Assembly (NCBI GenBank): GCA_019637795.1
Contig: JAHBUY010000003.1
Location: 195,409 to 259,408 of the forward strand
Length of the DNA: 64,000 nucleotides
From: a bacterium
GTDB lineage: Bacteria; Desulfobacterota; Binatia; HRBIN30; CADEER01
Direction: 5' to 3'
Part shown: positions 7,919 through 18,576 of the stretch, piece after piece
Numbering within the stretch: position 1 is the first letter of the stretch
Layout: each line of letters opens with the position of its first letter
Notes under the pieces: generated by a model
The model's database searches: none
Told to the model about the DNA's origin: nothing
What the model saw: only the letters and a program-made list of their open reading frames with translations
Translations under genes and position numbers: made by a program

Positions 7919-8463
7919 TGCGGCAGCTCCCGCCGCGGCCGCACCACCCACGGGCCGCTGTAGTGGATGCCCGGCCAGGTGGCGTCCTGCGCGTAGTAGC
8001 CGAGCATCGACAGGTTCTTCAGCGCCTGGAACACCAGGCGCCGGGCCTGCAGGCCGCTGTCCGCCCAGTCCTGGAGGTACACGTCCTGCCAGTTGGCGTT
8101 CATGCGGGTGAAGCGCGCCGGCTGGCCGATGCACAGCGGCGGCGCGTACTCGAACATCCACAGGCCCCAGGAGAGCTGCCGCGGCACGTCCGGCGGCAAC
8201 TGGCGCAGCGCCACGTCGATGGTGCGCAGGCCGTCGGTGGCGGAGAAGCGCGGCATCGCCGGATCGTCGGTGAAGGTCATGCGCTCGGCGACGGCGGCGA
8301 GGATGCGCGCATCGGATGGCGACAGCACGCGCAGCCCCGGCGCGTCGCCGGCGACCTCCGCCGCCAGCGCCGCTGGCAGCGCCCGCACCCGGCTCAGCGC
8401 CAGCATCCCGGCCGAAAAGCCGGCGAGCCGGAGAAGGCCGCGGCGCGTCACCCGGAAGTCCAT
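7915..8463 (-). CDS. Tat-type accessory subunit of the GMC oxidoreductase
   Basis: 182 aa. The N-terminus R-V-T-R-R-G-L-L-R-L-A-G-F-S-A-G-M-L is a twin-arginine signal, so the folded protein is exported. The rest resembles the gluconate 2-dehydrogenase subunit 3-like group: a helical region with L-S-P-S-D-A-R-I-L-A-A-V-A-E-R, then W-x-x-x-D and a Y-Y-A-x-D-A-x-W-P-G-I-H-Y-S-G-P-W end. Its stop overlaps the start of the GMC gene by four bases. The large subunit has no signal of its own, so I infer that this protein carries it across the membrane by hitch-hiking. No heme motif is seen here, so a separate electron acceptor is needed. Confidence 0.8.
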   Translation of the reverse strand: MDFRVTRRGLLRLAGFSAGMLALSRVRALPAALAAEVAGDAPGLRVLSPSDARILAAVAERMTFTDDPAMPRFSATDGLRTIDVALRQLPPDVPRQLSWGLWMFEYAPPLCIGQPARFTRMNANWQDVYLQDWADSGLQARRLVFQALKNLSMLGYYAQDATWPGIHYSGPWVVRPRRELPQ

Positions 8464-8535
8464 GGATTCCCGCTATACGACGCGGTGGACTTTGGCCATC
8501 GAGGCCCCTGGCGCGGCGGATGGCGCCCCGCCCCT

Positions 8536-9645
8536 TCAGGCGAAGAAGCGATGGAAGGCCGGCGGCAGCTCGCGCCAGTCGGGCAGACGCGGCAGCGCGG
8601 CCCCGGGATCGACCGAGCTGTAGGTGTTCCAGAACAGCAGCGGCCGATCGCGATACGGCGGCCGGGCGGCGAGGTCGAGCATCGCCGCCATCGTCTTCGC
8701 CGTGTAGGTGGTCTCAAGGGCGATGCCCTCGCTGTCGGCGAGCAGGCGCTGCGCCGCCACCCCGGCGTCGCTCACCGCGCCGTACCCGTCGCCGACGTAC
8801 GCGCGCTCGATGACGATCTCCGCCGGCCGGATCGGCGTCCGCGGCAGCGACGGCGCGACCCGCCGCAGGCGGCGGAAGGCGCCGCGCGCCAGGCTGGCCA
8901 GGCGACGCGGCGACGGCGGCAGGATGTCGGTCACCAGCACGCCGACCAGCGTGCTGCGCAGGCCGGCGAGGCGCAGGCCGAGCTGCAGGCCCGCCAGCGT
9001 GCCGCCGCTGCCGACCGCCACGAAGATCGCGGCCGGCTCCGGCAGCAGGCCGGCGCGCACCTGGTCGGCGAGCTCGCAGGCGGCGTTGACGTAACCGATG
9101 CTGCCCAGCGCCGAGGTGCCCCCGGTCGGAATGACCGCCAGCGGCTCGCGCTGGCGCACCCCCTGCGCCAGCCGCCGCAGCGCGATGGCCGCCACGCCCG
9201 GCACGGATTCGGCGAGGTGCATCTCGCAGCCGAAGGCGTGGTGCAGCAGCAGGCAGCGGCGCACGTGCGCGGTGACCGGCTGCGGCAGCAGCACCAGCAC
9301 CGTGCGCAGGCCGGCGTCGTGGGCGCAGATCGCGGTCGCCAGCCCGTGGTGCGTGCCGATGCCGCCGAAGGTCATGACCGCGCGCCGGCCGCGCGCCACC
9401 GCCGCCCCGAGCAGCCACTCGAGCTTGCGCGGCTTGTTGCCGCCATAGAGCGCGCAGGAGGCGTCGTCACGCTTGATCCACAGCGGGCCGAGGCCGCGGG
9501 CGCGGGCGAGGCGCTCGAGCGGCGCCACCGGCGTCGGCAGGGCGCAGAGCGGGTGGCGGCGCAGGCCGCGGTGGATCGCCGGGAACCGTCGCACCAGGGC
9601 GAGGTCGGCGGTGGCGGTGCGCGGCGGATCGGCGGTGACGGTCAT
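8536..9645 (-). CDS. PLP-dependent D-cysteine desulfhydrase / ACC deaminase family enzyme
   Basis: 369 aa, fold-type II PLP enzyme. The PLP lysine is in G-G-N-K-P-R-K-L near residue 71; the phosphate-binding loop is V-G-S-G-G-T-L-A-G near 210; I-P-T-G-G-T-S near 170 is also typical. The subfamily deaminates D-cysteine or 1-aminocyclopropane-1-carboxylate. The Tyr pair that distinguishes true ACC deaminase cannot be placed with confidence, so the family name is as far as I go. It is divergent from the XRE regulator across 72 bases and lies 72 bases from the GMC accessory gene on the same strand. It has about 30 residues more than typical members, mainly at the N-terminus and in an Arg-rich stretch near 250. 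Confidence 0.85.
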   Translation of the reverse strand: MTVTADPPRTATADLALVRRFPAIHRGLRRHPLCALPTPVAPLERLARARGLGPLWIKRDDASCALYGGNKPRKLEWLLGAAVARGRRAVMTFGGIGTHHGLATAICAHDAGLRTVLVLLPQPVTAHVRRCLLLHHAFGCEMHLAESVPGVAAIALRRLAQGVRQREPLAVIPTGGTSALGSIGYVNAACELADQVRAGLLPEPAAIFVAVGSGGTLAGLQLGLRLAGLRSTLVGVLVTDILPPSPRRLASLARGAFRRLRRVAPSLPRTPIRPAEIVIERAYVGDGYGAVSDAGVAAQRLLADSEGIALETTYTAKTMAAMLDLAARPPYRDRPLLFWNTYSSVDPGAALPRLPDWRELPPAFHRFFA

Positions 9646-9717
9646 GCGGACGCCCGACGCGGCGGGCGCCCGGTAGCTATTGCCGGACTCCCCGGCGCAT
9701 GCAAACTACCGGGCGCA

Positions 9718-10137
9718 ATGGCGAGGAAGCGAAAGAAGCCTGCCGCGCGCCCCGTCGCGGCGCCGCCCGCCGAGGCGCCCGCGGCGCGGCGCACCCGCTC
9801 GTCGTCGCTCAGCGACTACCTCAGCCGCCAACGCAGTCTCGCCGACATCTCGCTGCGCAAGATCATCGAGCGCAGCGGCATCCCCGGCGTCGTCCTGCGC
9901 GAAATCGAGGGCGGGCTGAAGAACCCCAGCCAGGCGATCATGCAGAGTCTCGCCGGCGCGCTCCGCCTCTCGGCGGAGACGCTCTACCTGCAGGCCGGCG
10001 TCCTCGACCCGCGCGAGCTGGACGAATCCGACGCCGTGCGCGAGCTGCGCCGCGACCCGCACCTCACCGAGCGCCAGCGCGAAACCGTGGTGGAGGTCTA
10101 CAAGGCCTTCCGCCGCGCCAACGTCGCCCCGGAGTAG
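9718..10137 (+). CDS. XRE-type helix-turn-helix regulator
   Basis: 139 aa. A basic, Ala/Pro-rich tail of about 30 residues precedes an XRE/cro-type DNA-binding domain (residues ~33-90): L-S-D-Y-L-S-R-Q-R, I-S-L-R-K-I-I-E-R-S-G-I, then the recognition region V-L-R-E-I-E-G-G-L-K-N-P and A-L-R-L-S. The C-terminus (T-E-R-Q-R-E-T-V-V-E-V-Y-K-A-F) is a short helix likely used for dimerising. No ligand domain. The start ATG is chosen because the upstream frame continues without any coding character. It is divergent from the PLP enzyme and could control it; no operator was identified. Confidence 0.85.
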   Translation: MARKRKKPAARPVAAPPAEAPAARRTRSSSLSDYLSRQRSLADISLRKIIERSGIPGVVLREIEGGLKNPSQAIMQSLAGALRLSAETLYLQAGVLDPRELDESDAVRELRRDPHLTERQRETVVEVYKAFRRANVAPE

Positions 10138-10162
10138 GCTCCGGCGCGTGCGGCGCTCGCCT

Positions 10163-10188
10163 CGCGCCGCCGGCTAGCCGGCGGCGCG
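10163..10188. terminator. Perfect 26-base palindrome between convergent genes
   Basis: The 26 bases are a perfect inverted repeat of two 13-base arms with no loop, GC-only apart from the central CTAG. It spans the end of the receiver gene (its TAG is at the centre) and follows the XRE stop by 25 bases, so it could form a hairpin in both transcripts. There is no U tract, so rho-independent termination is uncertain. Confidence 0.4.
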
Positions 10189-10596
10189 CATCTTGGTCGG
10201 CAGCGGCACGTGCTTGGCGACCTCGGCCAGGAGCGTCGCGCTGGTGAACGGTTTGCCGACGAAGCCGTCGCAGCCGACCCGCCCGGCGGCCGAGGCGATC
10301 TGGTCCCACATGAACGCGGTGACGGCGACGCACGGAATCGAAGCCGATTCGGGCGTCCGCTTGATGCGCTCGATCACCTCGACCCCGCTCATCAGCGGCA
10401 TCGCCAGATCGGTCAGCACCAGGTCCGGGTGGTGGGTGCGCACCTTGCGCAGCGCGTCCTCGCCGCCGTAGGCCTGGATGACGGTGAAGCCGGCGCTCTC
10501 GAGGATGCGCACCATGAGCCGCATCAGGTCGTGCGCGTCCTCGATGACGAGAATCTTGGCGGCGCCATCGGCCATCGCGAGTCGAGAATAGCCCAT
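10174..10596 (-). CDS. Single-domain response regulator (receiver only)
   Basis: 140 aa from the ATG at 10596; a second in-frame ATG seven codons later (M-A-D-G-A-A-K) is equally plausible. It is a CheY-like receiver: acidic pair E19-D20, phosphoacceptor D63 in L-T-D-L-A-M-P, switch Thr93 in A-V-T-A, and K115 in G-K-P-F. No output domain follows, so it must act through protein contacts, as CheY or DivK types do. No kinase gene is adjacent. The last codons lie inside a perfect palindrome. Convergent to the XRE gene. Confidence 0.9.
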   Translation of the reverse strand: MGYSRLAMADGAAKILVIEDAHDLMRLMVRILESAGFTVIQAYGGEDALRKVRTHHPDLVLTDLAMPLMSGVEVIERIKRTPESASIPCVAVTAFMWDQIASAAGRVGCDGFVGKPFTSATLLAEVAKHVPLPTKMRAAG

Positions 10597-10715
10597 CGCG
10601 CGCGCGCTGCTATCCGGAAGGTTTACAATCGGCGGCCGCGACGACGCGCCCCGGCAGCGCCGACCTTGTGGGGGTTCCGGGGCGCTGGTAACCGGTGGGG
10701 TTCTCCGCGGCAGCC

Positions 10716-14291
<3,576 letters not shown>

Positions 14292-14323
14292 CGGACGTGA
14301 AAGCGCCGCTCCATCGGCGTCAC

Positions 14324-14484
14324 GGTACGCGTACACGTACTCGTACCCGTACCCGTACCCGTCGTATCCGTACACGTACTCGTACACGTACACGTACACG
14401 ACGGACGAGTACGAGTACGAGTACGTGTACGAGTACGTGTACGAGTACGTGTACGAGTACGGGTACGGGTACGGTACCGGTACC
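14324..14484. repeat. GTAC-hexamer hairpin repeat, copy 1 (long form)
   Basis: Immediately after mfd. The left arm is ten CGTACN hexamers (N mostly A, T or C; one interrupted by CGTCGTATC) and the right arm eleven NGTACG hexamers, the reverse-complement series, around a 9-base centre CGACGGACG. The arms can pair in several registers to form a hairpin of about 70 base pairs. The outermost bases are GGTACG and GGTACC. Two shorter copies with the same centre lie at 15002-15093 and 15165-15250. The hexamers differ within an arm, so it has grown and drifted rather than being a simple slippage tract. Confidence 0.9.
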
Positions 14485-14577
14485 TGCAAGAGCGCTCTGA
14501 ATCCGCAGTTGGCGCGGCCGCCCGCACGCGGTAGAGTTGATGCTGCGGGCGGCCGCCACGAACATGGCTCGACTGCC

Positions 14578-14973
14578 ATGCCGTCGATCCCCATGAAGCT
14601 GGACCACGAACAATTGGACGTCTATCAGGTGAGTCTCGACTTTGCCGCCTGGTCGTACGAGCTCGCGAAGCGACTGCGGAACGCGGACCGTCACGCTCGA
14701 GATCAACTCCTGCGCGCCTCCCAGTCCATCCCGCTCAACATCGCGGAAGGATGCGGCAAGCTACCGTCAGCCGAGCGTCGACGCTTCCTGCAGATCGCCG
14801 GCGGCTCGACACGGGAGTGCGCGGCCATCCTCGACGTCCTTCACCGCTGCGCAGTGATCTCACAGACCGAGTGGCGGACCGGCAAACAGATGCTGGCGCG
14901 AATCGTCGCCATGCTGACCCGCCTGATCGGCCCGCCGGACTGCGTGCGCGAGTCGGAAGCCGAGTTCGGGTAG
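14578..14973 (+). CDS. Four-helix-bundle protein of the 23S rRNA intervening-sequence (S23/IVP) family
   Basis: 131 aa from the ATG at 14578; a second candidate start is M-K-L-D-H five codons later. The frame is open further upstream but that part is only translated hairpin repeat. Hallmarks: L-D-V-Y-Q-x-S-L-D-F-A near the start, then L-R-x-A-x-x-S-I-P-L-N-I-A-E-G-C-G-K near 55, and F-L-Q-I-A-G-G-S-T-R-E-C near 80, the most conserved parts of this family. Members were first found inside intervening sequences of 23S rRNA and are homologous to the Avd protein of diversity-generating retroelements, but most have no known activity. No reverse transcriptase is near. The gene sits between three hairpin repeats and has no clear ribosome site. 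Confidence 0.85.
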   Translation: MPSIPMKLDHEQLDVYQVSLDFAAWSYELAKRLRNADRHARDQLLRASQSIPLNIAEGCGKLPSAERRRFLQIAGGSTRECAAILDVLHRCAVISQTEWRTGKQMLARIVAMLTRLIGPPDCVRESEAEFG

Positions 14974-15001
14974 CGCTGAAGCCCCCCGCACGTACCCAGC
15001 G

Positions 15002-15093
15002 ATACGGCGCCCATACCCGTACTCGTACTCGTACACGTACACGACGGACGAAGACGAGTACGTGTACGGGTACGGGTACGGGACAGTACGGGC
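15002..15093. repeat. GTAC-hexamer hairpin repeat, copy 2
   Basis: The unit starts ATACGGCGCC, has one degenerate and three good CGTACN hexamers, the 15-base centre CGACGGACGAAGACG, four NGTACG hexamers and the tail GGACAGTACGGGC. It shares start, centre and tail with copy 3 and centre with copy 1. The 471-base gap from the four-helix-bundle gene to the beta-helix/surA gene (14974-15444) holds copies 2 and 3 and nothing else I can recognise. Confidence 0.9.
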
Positions 15094-15164
15094 GTGTACG
15101 GGGAGGCGTGCACCGCCCCGGAATGTCGCCCGGAACTCCTCAGCCCGCGGCGCGCACGTGGCGA

Positions 15165-15250
15165 ATACGGCGCCAAAACGCGTACTCGTACACGTACTCG
15201 ACGGACGAAGACGCGTACGTGTACGAGTACGGGTACGGGACAGTACGGGC
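15165..15250. repeat. GTAC-hexamer hairpin repeat, copy 3
   Basis: Same layout as copy 2 but one hexamer shorter on the left arm: 86 against 92 bases, a difference of exactly one unit. The start ATACGGCGCC, the 15-base centre and the GGACAGTACGGGC tail match copy 2. Same orientation as copy 2, 71 bases after it. Confidence 0.9.
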
Positions 15251-15444
15251 CGCAGCGGTGAAGATTCTCGTCATCGTCATGCTCCCTCCCGTCGCCAACG
15301 CCACTCCTGCACAGGCCCCCCGCGGACATAGGCCGTGGCGGTCACCTCCTGCTGCCGCAGCTTTTCTCAAGTGGTGATGTAGTCGCCCCCTCGATTCTCC
15401 GCGGCCGCCGGCGGTGCCCTGACACGTCGGCCCCCGGGCGTGCT

Positions 15445-17295
15445 ATGAAGGCCCGCATGCTGCGTCATCTGTTGCCCGCCTGCACCCTGCTCATCGCGCT
15501 GGCCGCGCCGGCGGCGGCCGCCACGCACGTGGTGCGCAATACCGACAGCGAGGGCGAGGGCTCGCTGCGCGAGGCCGTCGACGACGCCGGCAAGGGCGAC
15601 ATGATCATCTTCGGCACCGGGGTGCGCGGCACGATCGTCCTCGCAGAGCCGCTGGAGATCGAGAACCTCACCGTGAAGGGCCCCGGCGCCGACGCCGTGA
15701 CCATCCGCGGCAGCGGCAAGGCGACGCTCCGGGTCGACGGCACGACCACGCTCTCCGCGTTGACCATCGCCGGCGGCGACACCGCGATCGAGGTCGGCGG
15801 CGGCCGGGCGACCGTGCTCGATTGCGCGGTCGAGGACAGCCGCGGGGCCGGCATCACGATCGACGACGGCCGGATCACCCTGGTGCGCTCGCAGGTGAGC
15901 GGCAACGCCGGCGCCGGCATCGAGACCACCGGCGGCGCCGTGTACTGCGTCAACTCGACCGTCGCGGCCAACGGCGGCGCCGGCATCCGGACCGAGAAGG
16001 GCCGCATCGACACCGCGAACTGCTCGATCGCCCACAACCGCGGCGCCGGCCTGGAAGCCGGCGGCGGCGAGGTGTCGGCCCGCAACACCCTGCTCGCCGA
16101 CAACCTGCGGGCCTGCGACGGCGCCGTGACCTCCAACGGCTACAACCTGTCCGACGATCAGACCTGCGCCTTCAACGGCAGCGGCGACGTGCAGAACCCC
16201 GATGCCCGGGTCGGCCCGCTGGCGCCCAACGGCGGCCCGACCCAGACCGTGGCGCTGACCGGCGGCAGCCCGGCGATCGACGCCGGCGACCCGTCCGGCT
16301 GCACCGACGACGGCGGCCGCCTGCTCACCGTCGACCAGCGCGGCACGCGGCGACCGGCCGGCGGACGCTGCGACATCGGCGCCTACGAGCAGCCGGTCGC
16401 CGTCACCGGCACCGTCGTCAACCGCATCGTCGCCCTGGTCGACGGCGACCCGATCACCATGCACGAGCTCGAGACCTTCACCACCGACGATCCCCGCCTC
16501 GCCGAGGCGGCGCGCCACGATCCCGCCGGCGTGCTCGAGCTGGTCATCACCCAGCGCATCCTGTCCAAGGAGGTGCAGGCGCAGGGGATCACCATCTCCG
16601 AGGCCGAGATCGACCGCTACGTCGACACCATCAAGCAGCGGAACCACATCGACGACGAGCAGCTCGACGCCGCCCTGGCGCAGCAGGGCCTGACCCGCGA
16701 GCGCTATCGCAAGCAGATCCGCGACGAGCTCGAGCGGGCGCAGCTCATCAACCGCGAGATCCGCGGCAAGGTCAGCGTCTCGCCGGAGGAGATCGCGCGC
16801 TACCAGAAGGCGCAGGGGGTCGAAGCGGAGGGGAGCAGCAGCGAGCAGGTGTCGATCTCGCACATCGTCCTGCAGATCCCGCCCGGGGCGAGCCCGGCCG
16901 AGGTGGAGGCGGTCCAGGAGCGCGCCGACAAGATCTATCGCGAGCTGCGCGACGGCGCCGACTTCGCCACGGTCGCCAAGCGCGAATCCGAGGACGGCGC
17001 CGCCGCCTCGGGCGGCAAGCTCGGCACCTTCAAGCCGGGCGAGATGCGCGACGAGCTCGAGGAGGCGGTCGCCGGGCTCGATCCGGGCGAGTTCAGCAAG
17101 CCGGTGCGCGGCGAGAACAGCATCCACATCGTCAAGCTCGACGAGCGCATCGGCGCCGGCGCGCCCGACCAGCTCTCCGACCAGCAGCGCGAGGAGATCA
17201 AGGAGAAGCTCTACTCCCAGGCCCTCGAGGAACGATACGCGCGCTGGCTGAAGGAGGACCTGCGGCAGAAGCACTCGGTGGAGATCCTGCCGTGA
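15445..17295 (+). CDS. surA: Secreted fusion: right-handed beta-helix with anchor motif, joined to a SurA-type peptidyl-prolyl isomerase
   Basis: 616 aa. Residues 1-26 are a signal peptide. Residues 28-250 form a parallel beta-helix opening with G-S-L-R-E-A-V (the CSLREA-type start) and running through repeated G-A-G-I turns. Residues 255-315 carry the choice-of-anchor signature S-P-A-I-D-A-G-D, D-Q-R-G-T-R-R-P and D-I-G-A-Y-E that ends such surface proteins. Residues 323-616 are a SurA-like chaperone: V-N-R-I-V-A-L-V-D-G-D-P-I-T near 325, a helical N-domain, and a parvulin domain (about 468-570) with I-S-H-I-V-L-Q and G-G-K-L-G-T-F. The frame has no break between the parts. SurA folds outer-membrane proteins in the periplasm; the helix may add substrate binding. 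The pdxA start overlaps the stop (GTGA), the usual surA-pdxA order. Confidence 0.88.
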   Translation: MKARMLRHLLPACTLLIALAAPAAAATHVVRNTDSEGEGSLREAVDDAGKGDMIIFGTGVRGTIVLAEPLEIENLTVKGPGADAVTIRGSGKATLRVDGTTTLSALTIAGGDTAIEVGGGRATVLDCAVEDSRGAGITIDDGRITLVRSQVSGNAGAGIETTGGAVYCVNSTVAANGGAGIRTEKGRIDTANCSIAHNRGAGLEAGGGEVSARNTLLADNLRACDGAVTSNGYNLSDDQTCAFNGSGDVQNPDARVGPLAPNGGPTQTVALTGGSPAIDAGDPSGCTDDGGRLLTVDQRGTRRPAGGRCDIGAYEQPVAVTGTVVNRIVALVDGDPITMHELETFTTDDPRLAEAARHDPAGVLELVITQRILSKEVQAQGITISEAEIDRYVDTIKQRNHIDDEQLDAALAQQGLTRERYRKQIRDELERAQLINREIRGKVSVSPEEIARYQKAQGVEAEGSSSEQVSISHIVLQIPPGASPAEVEAVQERADKIYRELRDGADFATVAKRESEDGAAASGGKLGTFKPGEMRDELEEAVAGLDPGEFSKPVRGENSIHIVKLDERIGAGAPDQLSDQQREEIKEKLYSQALEERYARWLKEDLRQKHSVEILP

Positions 17296-18308
17296 GCGGC
17301 CGGCCGCGGGTCGCCATCTCGATGGGCGACCCGACCGGCATCGGCCCCGAGGTCACCCTCGCCGCCCTGCGGCGTCCCGCCGTGCGGCGGCGGCTGCAGC
17401 CCATCCTCGTCGGCGACATCGGCGTCTACGCCGACGTCGCGCGGCAGCTCCGGCTGCCGGTCCGCTTCGCCGCCTGGGAACCCGGCCAGGCGCTGCCGCG
17501 GGGCGCCGTCGCGGTCCGCGAGGTCGCCGCCGTCCCCCGCGCCCAGCGCCGGCCCGGCCGGCCGACCCTGGCGGGTGGCCGGGCCGCCCACGCCGCCATC
17601 CTCGAAGCGCTGCGGCTGGTTCGCACCGGCGCCGCCGACGCCCTGACGACGGCGCCCATCTGCAAGGCGAACCTGGTCGCCGCCGGCCGCGCGGTGAGCG
17701 GCCACACCGAGCTCCTGGCGGCCCTCTGCGGCGACGTCCCGGTGCGGATGATGATGATCGGCGGCCGGCTGCGGGTCGCCCTGGTCACCACCCACCTCGC
17801 CCTGCGCGCCGTCCCCGATGCCTTCGACGCCGCCGACGTCCTGACCACGGTGCGCATCGCCGAGCGCGCCCTGCGCGAGCGCTTCCGCATCCGGCGGCCG
17901 CGCCTCGGCGTCGCCGGCCTCAACCCGCATGCCGGCGAGCAGGGCGTCTTCGGCGACGAGGACCTCCGCGTCATCGCCCCCGCCGTGCGGCGGGCGCGCC
18001 GTCTCGGCATCGATGCCCGCGGCCCGCTCGCCGCCGACAGTCTGTTTCCCCTCGCCTACACCGGCCACTTCGACGCGGTGGTGTGCATGTACCACGACCA
18101 GGGCCTGGCGCCGTTCAAGTTGGTGCATTTCGCGGACGGCGTGAACTTCACCGCCGGCCTGCCCGTGGTGCGGACCTCGCCAGACCACGGCACCGCGCAC
18201 GACATCGCCGGCCGCGGACGCGCCGACGCATCGAGCATGACCGCCGCGCTGTGCATGGCGGCGGAGCTGGCCACGCGCCCCGCCTCGCGCCAGCCCTCCA
18301 TGCGGTGA
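17292..18308 (+). CDS. pdxA: 4-hydroxythreonine-4-phosphate dehydrogenase
   Basis: 338 aa from a GTG that overlaps the surA stop by four bases. PdxA oxidises 4-phosphohydroxy-L-threonine in the DXP-dependent branch of pyridoxal phosphate synthesis. Signatures: M-G-D-P-T-G-I-G-P-E at residues 10-19, S-G-H-T-E-L-L-A (first metal His), G-L-N-P-H-A-G-E, and Y-H-D-Q-G-L-A-P-F-K (metal His and Asp). The C-terminal G-T-A-H-D-I-A-G-R-G completes the set. Length is normal. Neighbourhood surA-pdxA is conserved in many proteobacteria, where ksgA follows; here a structured leader and an MltD-like gene follow instead. Confidence 0.95.
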   Translation: MSGRPRVAISMGDPTGIGPEVTLAALRRPAVRRRLQPILVGDIGVYADVARQLRLPVRFAAWEPGQALPRGAVAVREVAAVPRAQRRPGRPTLAGGRAAHAAILEALRLVRTGAADALTTAPICKANLVAAGRAVSGHTELLAALCGDVPVRMMMIGGRLRVALVTTHLALRAVPDAFDAADVLTTVRIAERALRERFRIRRPRLGVAGLNPHAGEQGVFGDEDLRVIAPAVRRARRLGIDARGPLAADSLFPLAYTGHFDAVVCMYHDQGLAPFKLVHFADGVNFTAGLPVVRTSPDHGTAHDIAGRGRADASSMTAALCMAAELATRPASRQPSMR

Positions 18309-18326
18309 ACGGCTCCACGGTCCCCT

Positions 18327-18344
18327 GTGTCAACAAGTTGACAC
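18327..18344. promoter_or_regulatory. Operator-like palindrome GTGTCAAC-AA-GTTGACAC
   Basis: A perfect inverted repeat with 8-base arms and a 2-base centre, 18 bases after the pdxA stop. It contains TTGACA (18338-18343), a consensus -35 element, though the expected -10 position is poor. The arms resemble a dimeric repressor site. It could drive the downstream leader and transglycosylase gene. Confidence 0.4.
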
Positions 18345-18393
18345 CCGCGCATTTCACTGTTGCACCGCGGCAAGCGCCTGTGGTAGCGAGGAA

Positions 18394-18555
18394 CGCCTCG
18401 TTCGCGAGGCGGTATTAGGATGACCGTTGATGGAGTGAGGAACGTGACGCCCGCGCAGGCGGGTTCGTCACACGAGGTTGGACGGACGTCGCGGAAGTCG
18501 GCGACGTCCCGGTTGCCACGGGGCGCCTTTGGCTCTTCCCCACCCTGGCAGCCGG
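18394..18555 (+). ncRNA. Candidate structured leader RNA upstream of the MltD-like gene
   Basis: Four consecutive hairpins lie in the 268-base gap: 18394-18411 (7-bp stem CGCCTCG/CGAGGCG closed by a TTCG tetraloop); 18444-18471 (GTGACG + CCCGC stems with a GCAG loop and a two-base bulge); 18484-18509 (perfect 9-bp stem GGACGTCGC/GCGACGTCC, 8-base loop); 18510-18554 (9-bp stem CGGTTGCCA/TGGCAGCCG with inner GGGG/CCCC). The ribosome site GGAGGGAGG follows at once. I compared it by eye with the c-di-GMP and c-di-AMP riboswitch consensus sequences and found no match. Could be a riboswitch or attenuator of an unknown class, or just a stable leader; the first hairpin might also end pdxA transcription. 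Confidence 0.45.
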
Positions 18556-18576
18556 GCAGGCAGGAGGGAGGAACCT

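Noticed and set aside
6383..8161. A longer start for the GMC oxidoreductase at 8161
   Set aside because: The added 81 residues overlap the Tat-type subunit in another frame and have no family character; the ATG at 7918 couples by ATGA.
14320..14490. Tyr-Ser-Tyr-Thr-rich peptides encoded by the GTAC repeats
   Set aside because: All frames of a GTAC hexamer series give such peptides; no start, ribosome site or family supports them.
14578..14973. Diversity-generating retroelement (Avd homologue)
   Set aside because: No reverse transcriptase, template repeat or variable repeat was seen nearby; the protein is of the S23 branch.
14324..15250. CRISPR array
   Set aside because: The repeats are not separated by spacers of constant length and no cas gene lies near; they are inverted hairpins.
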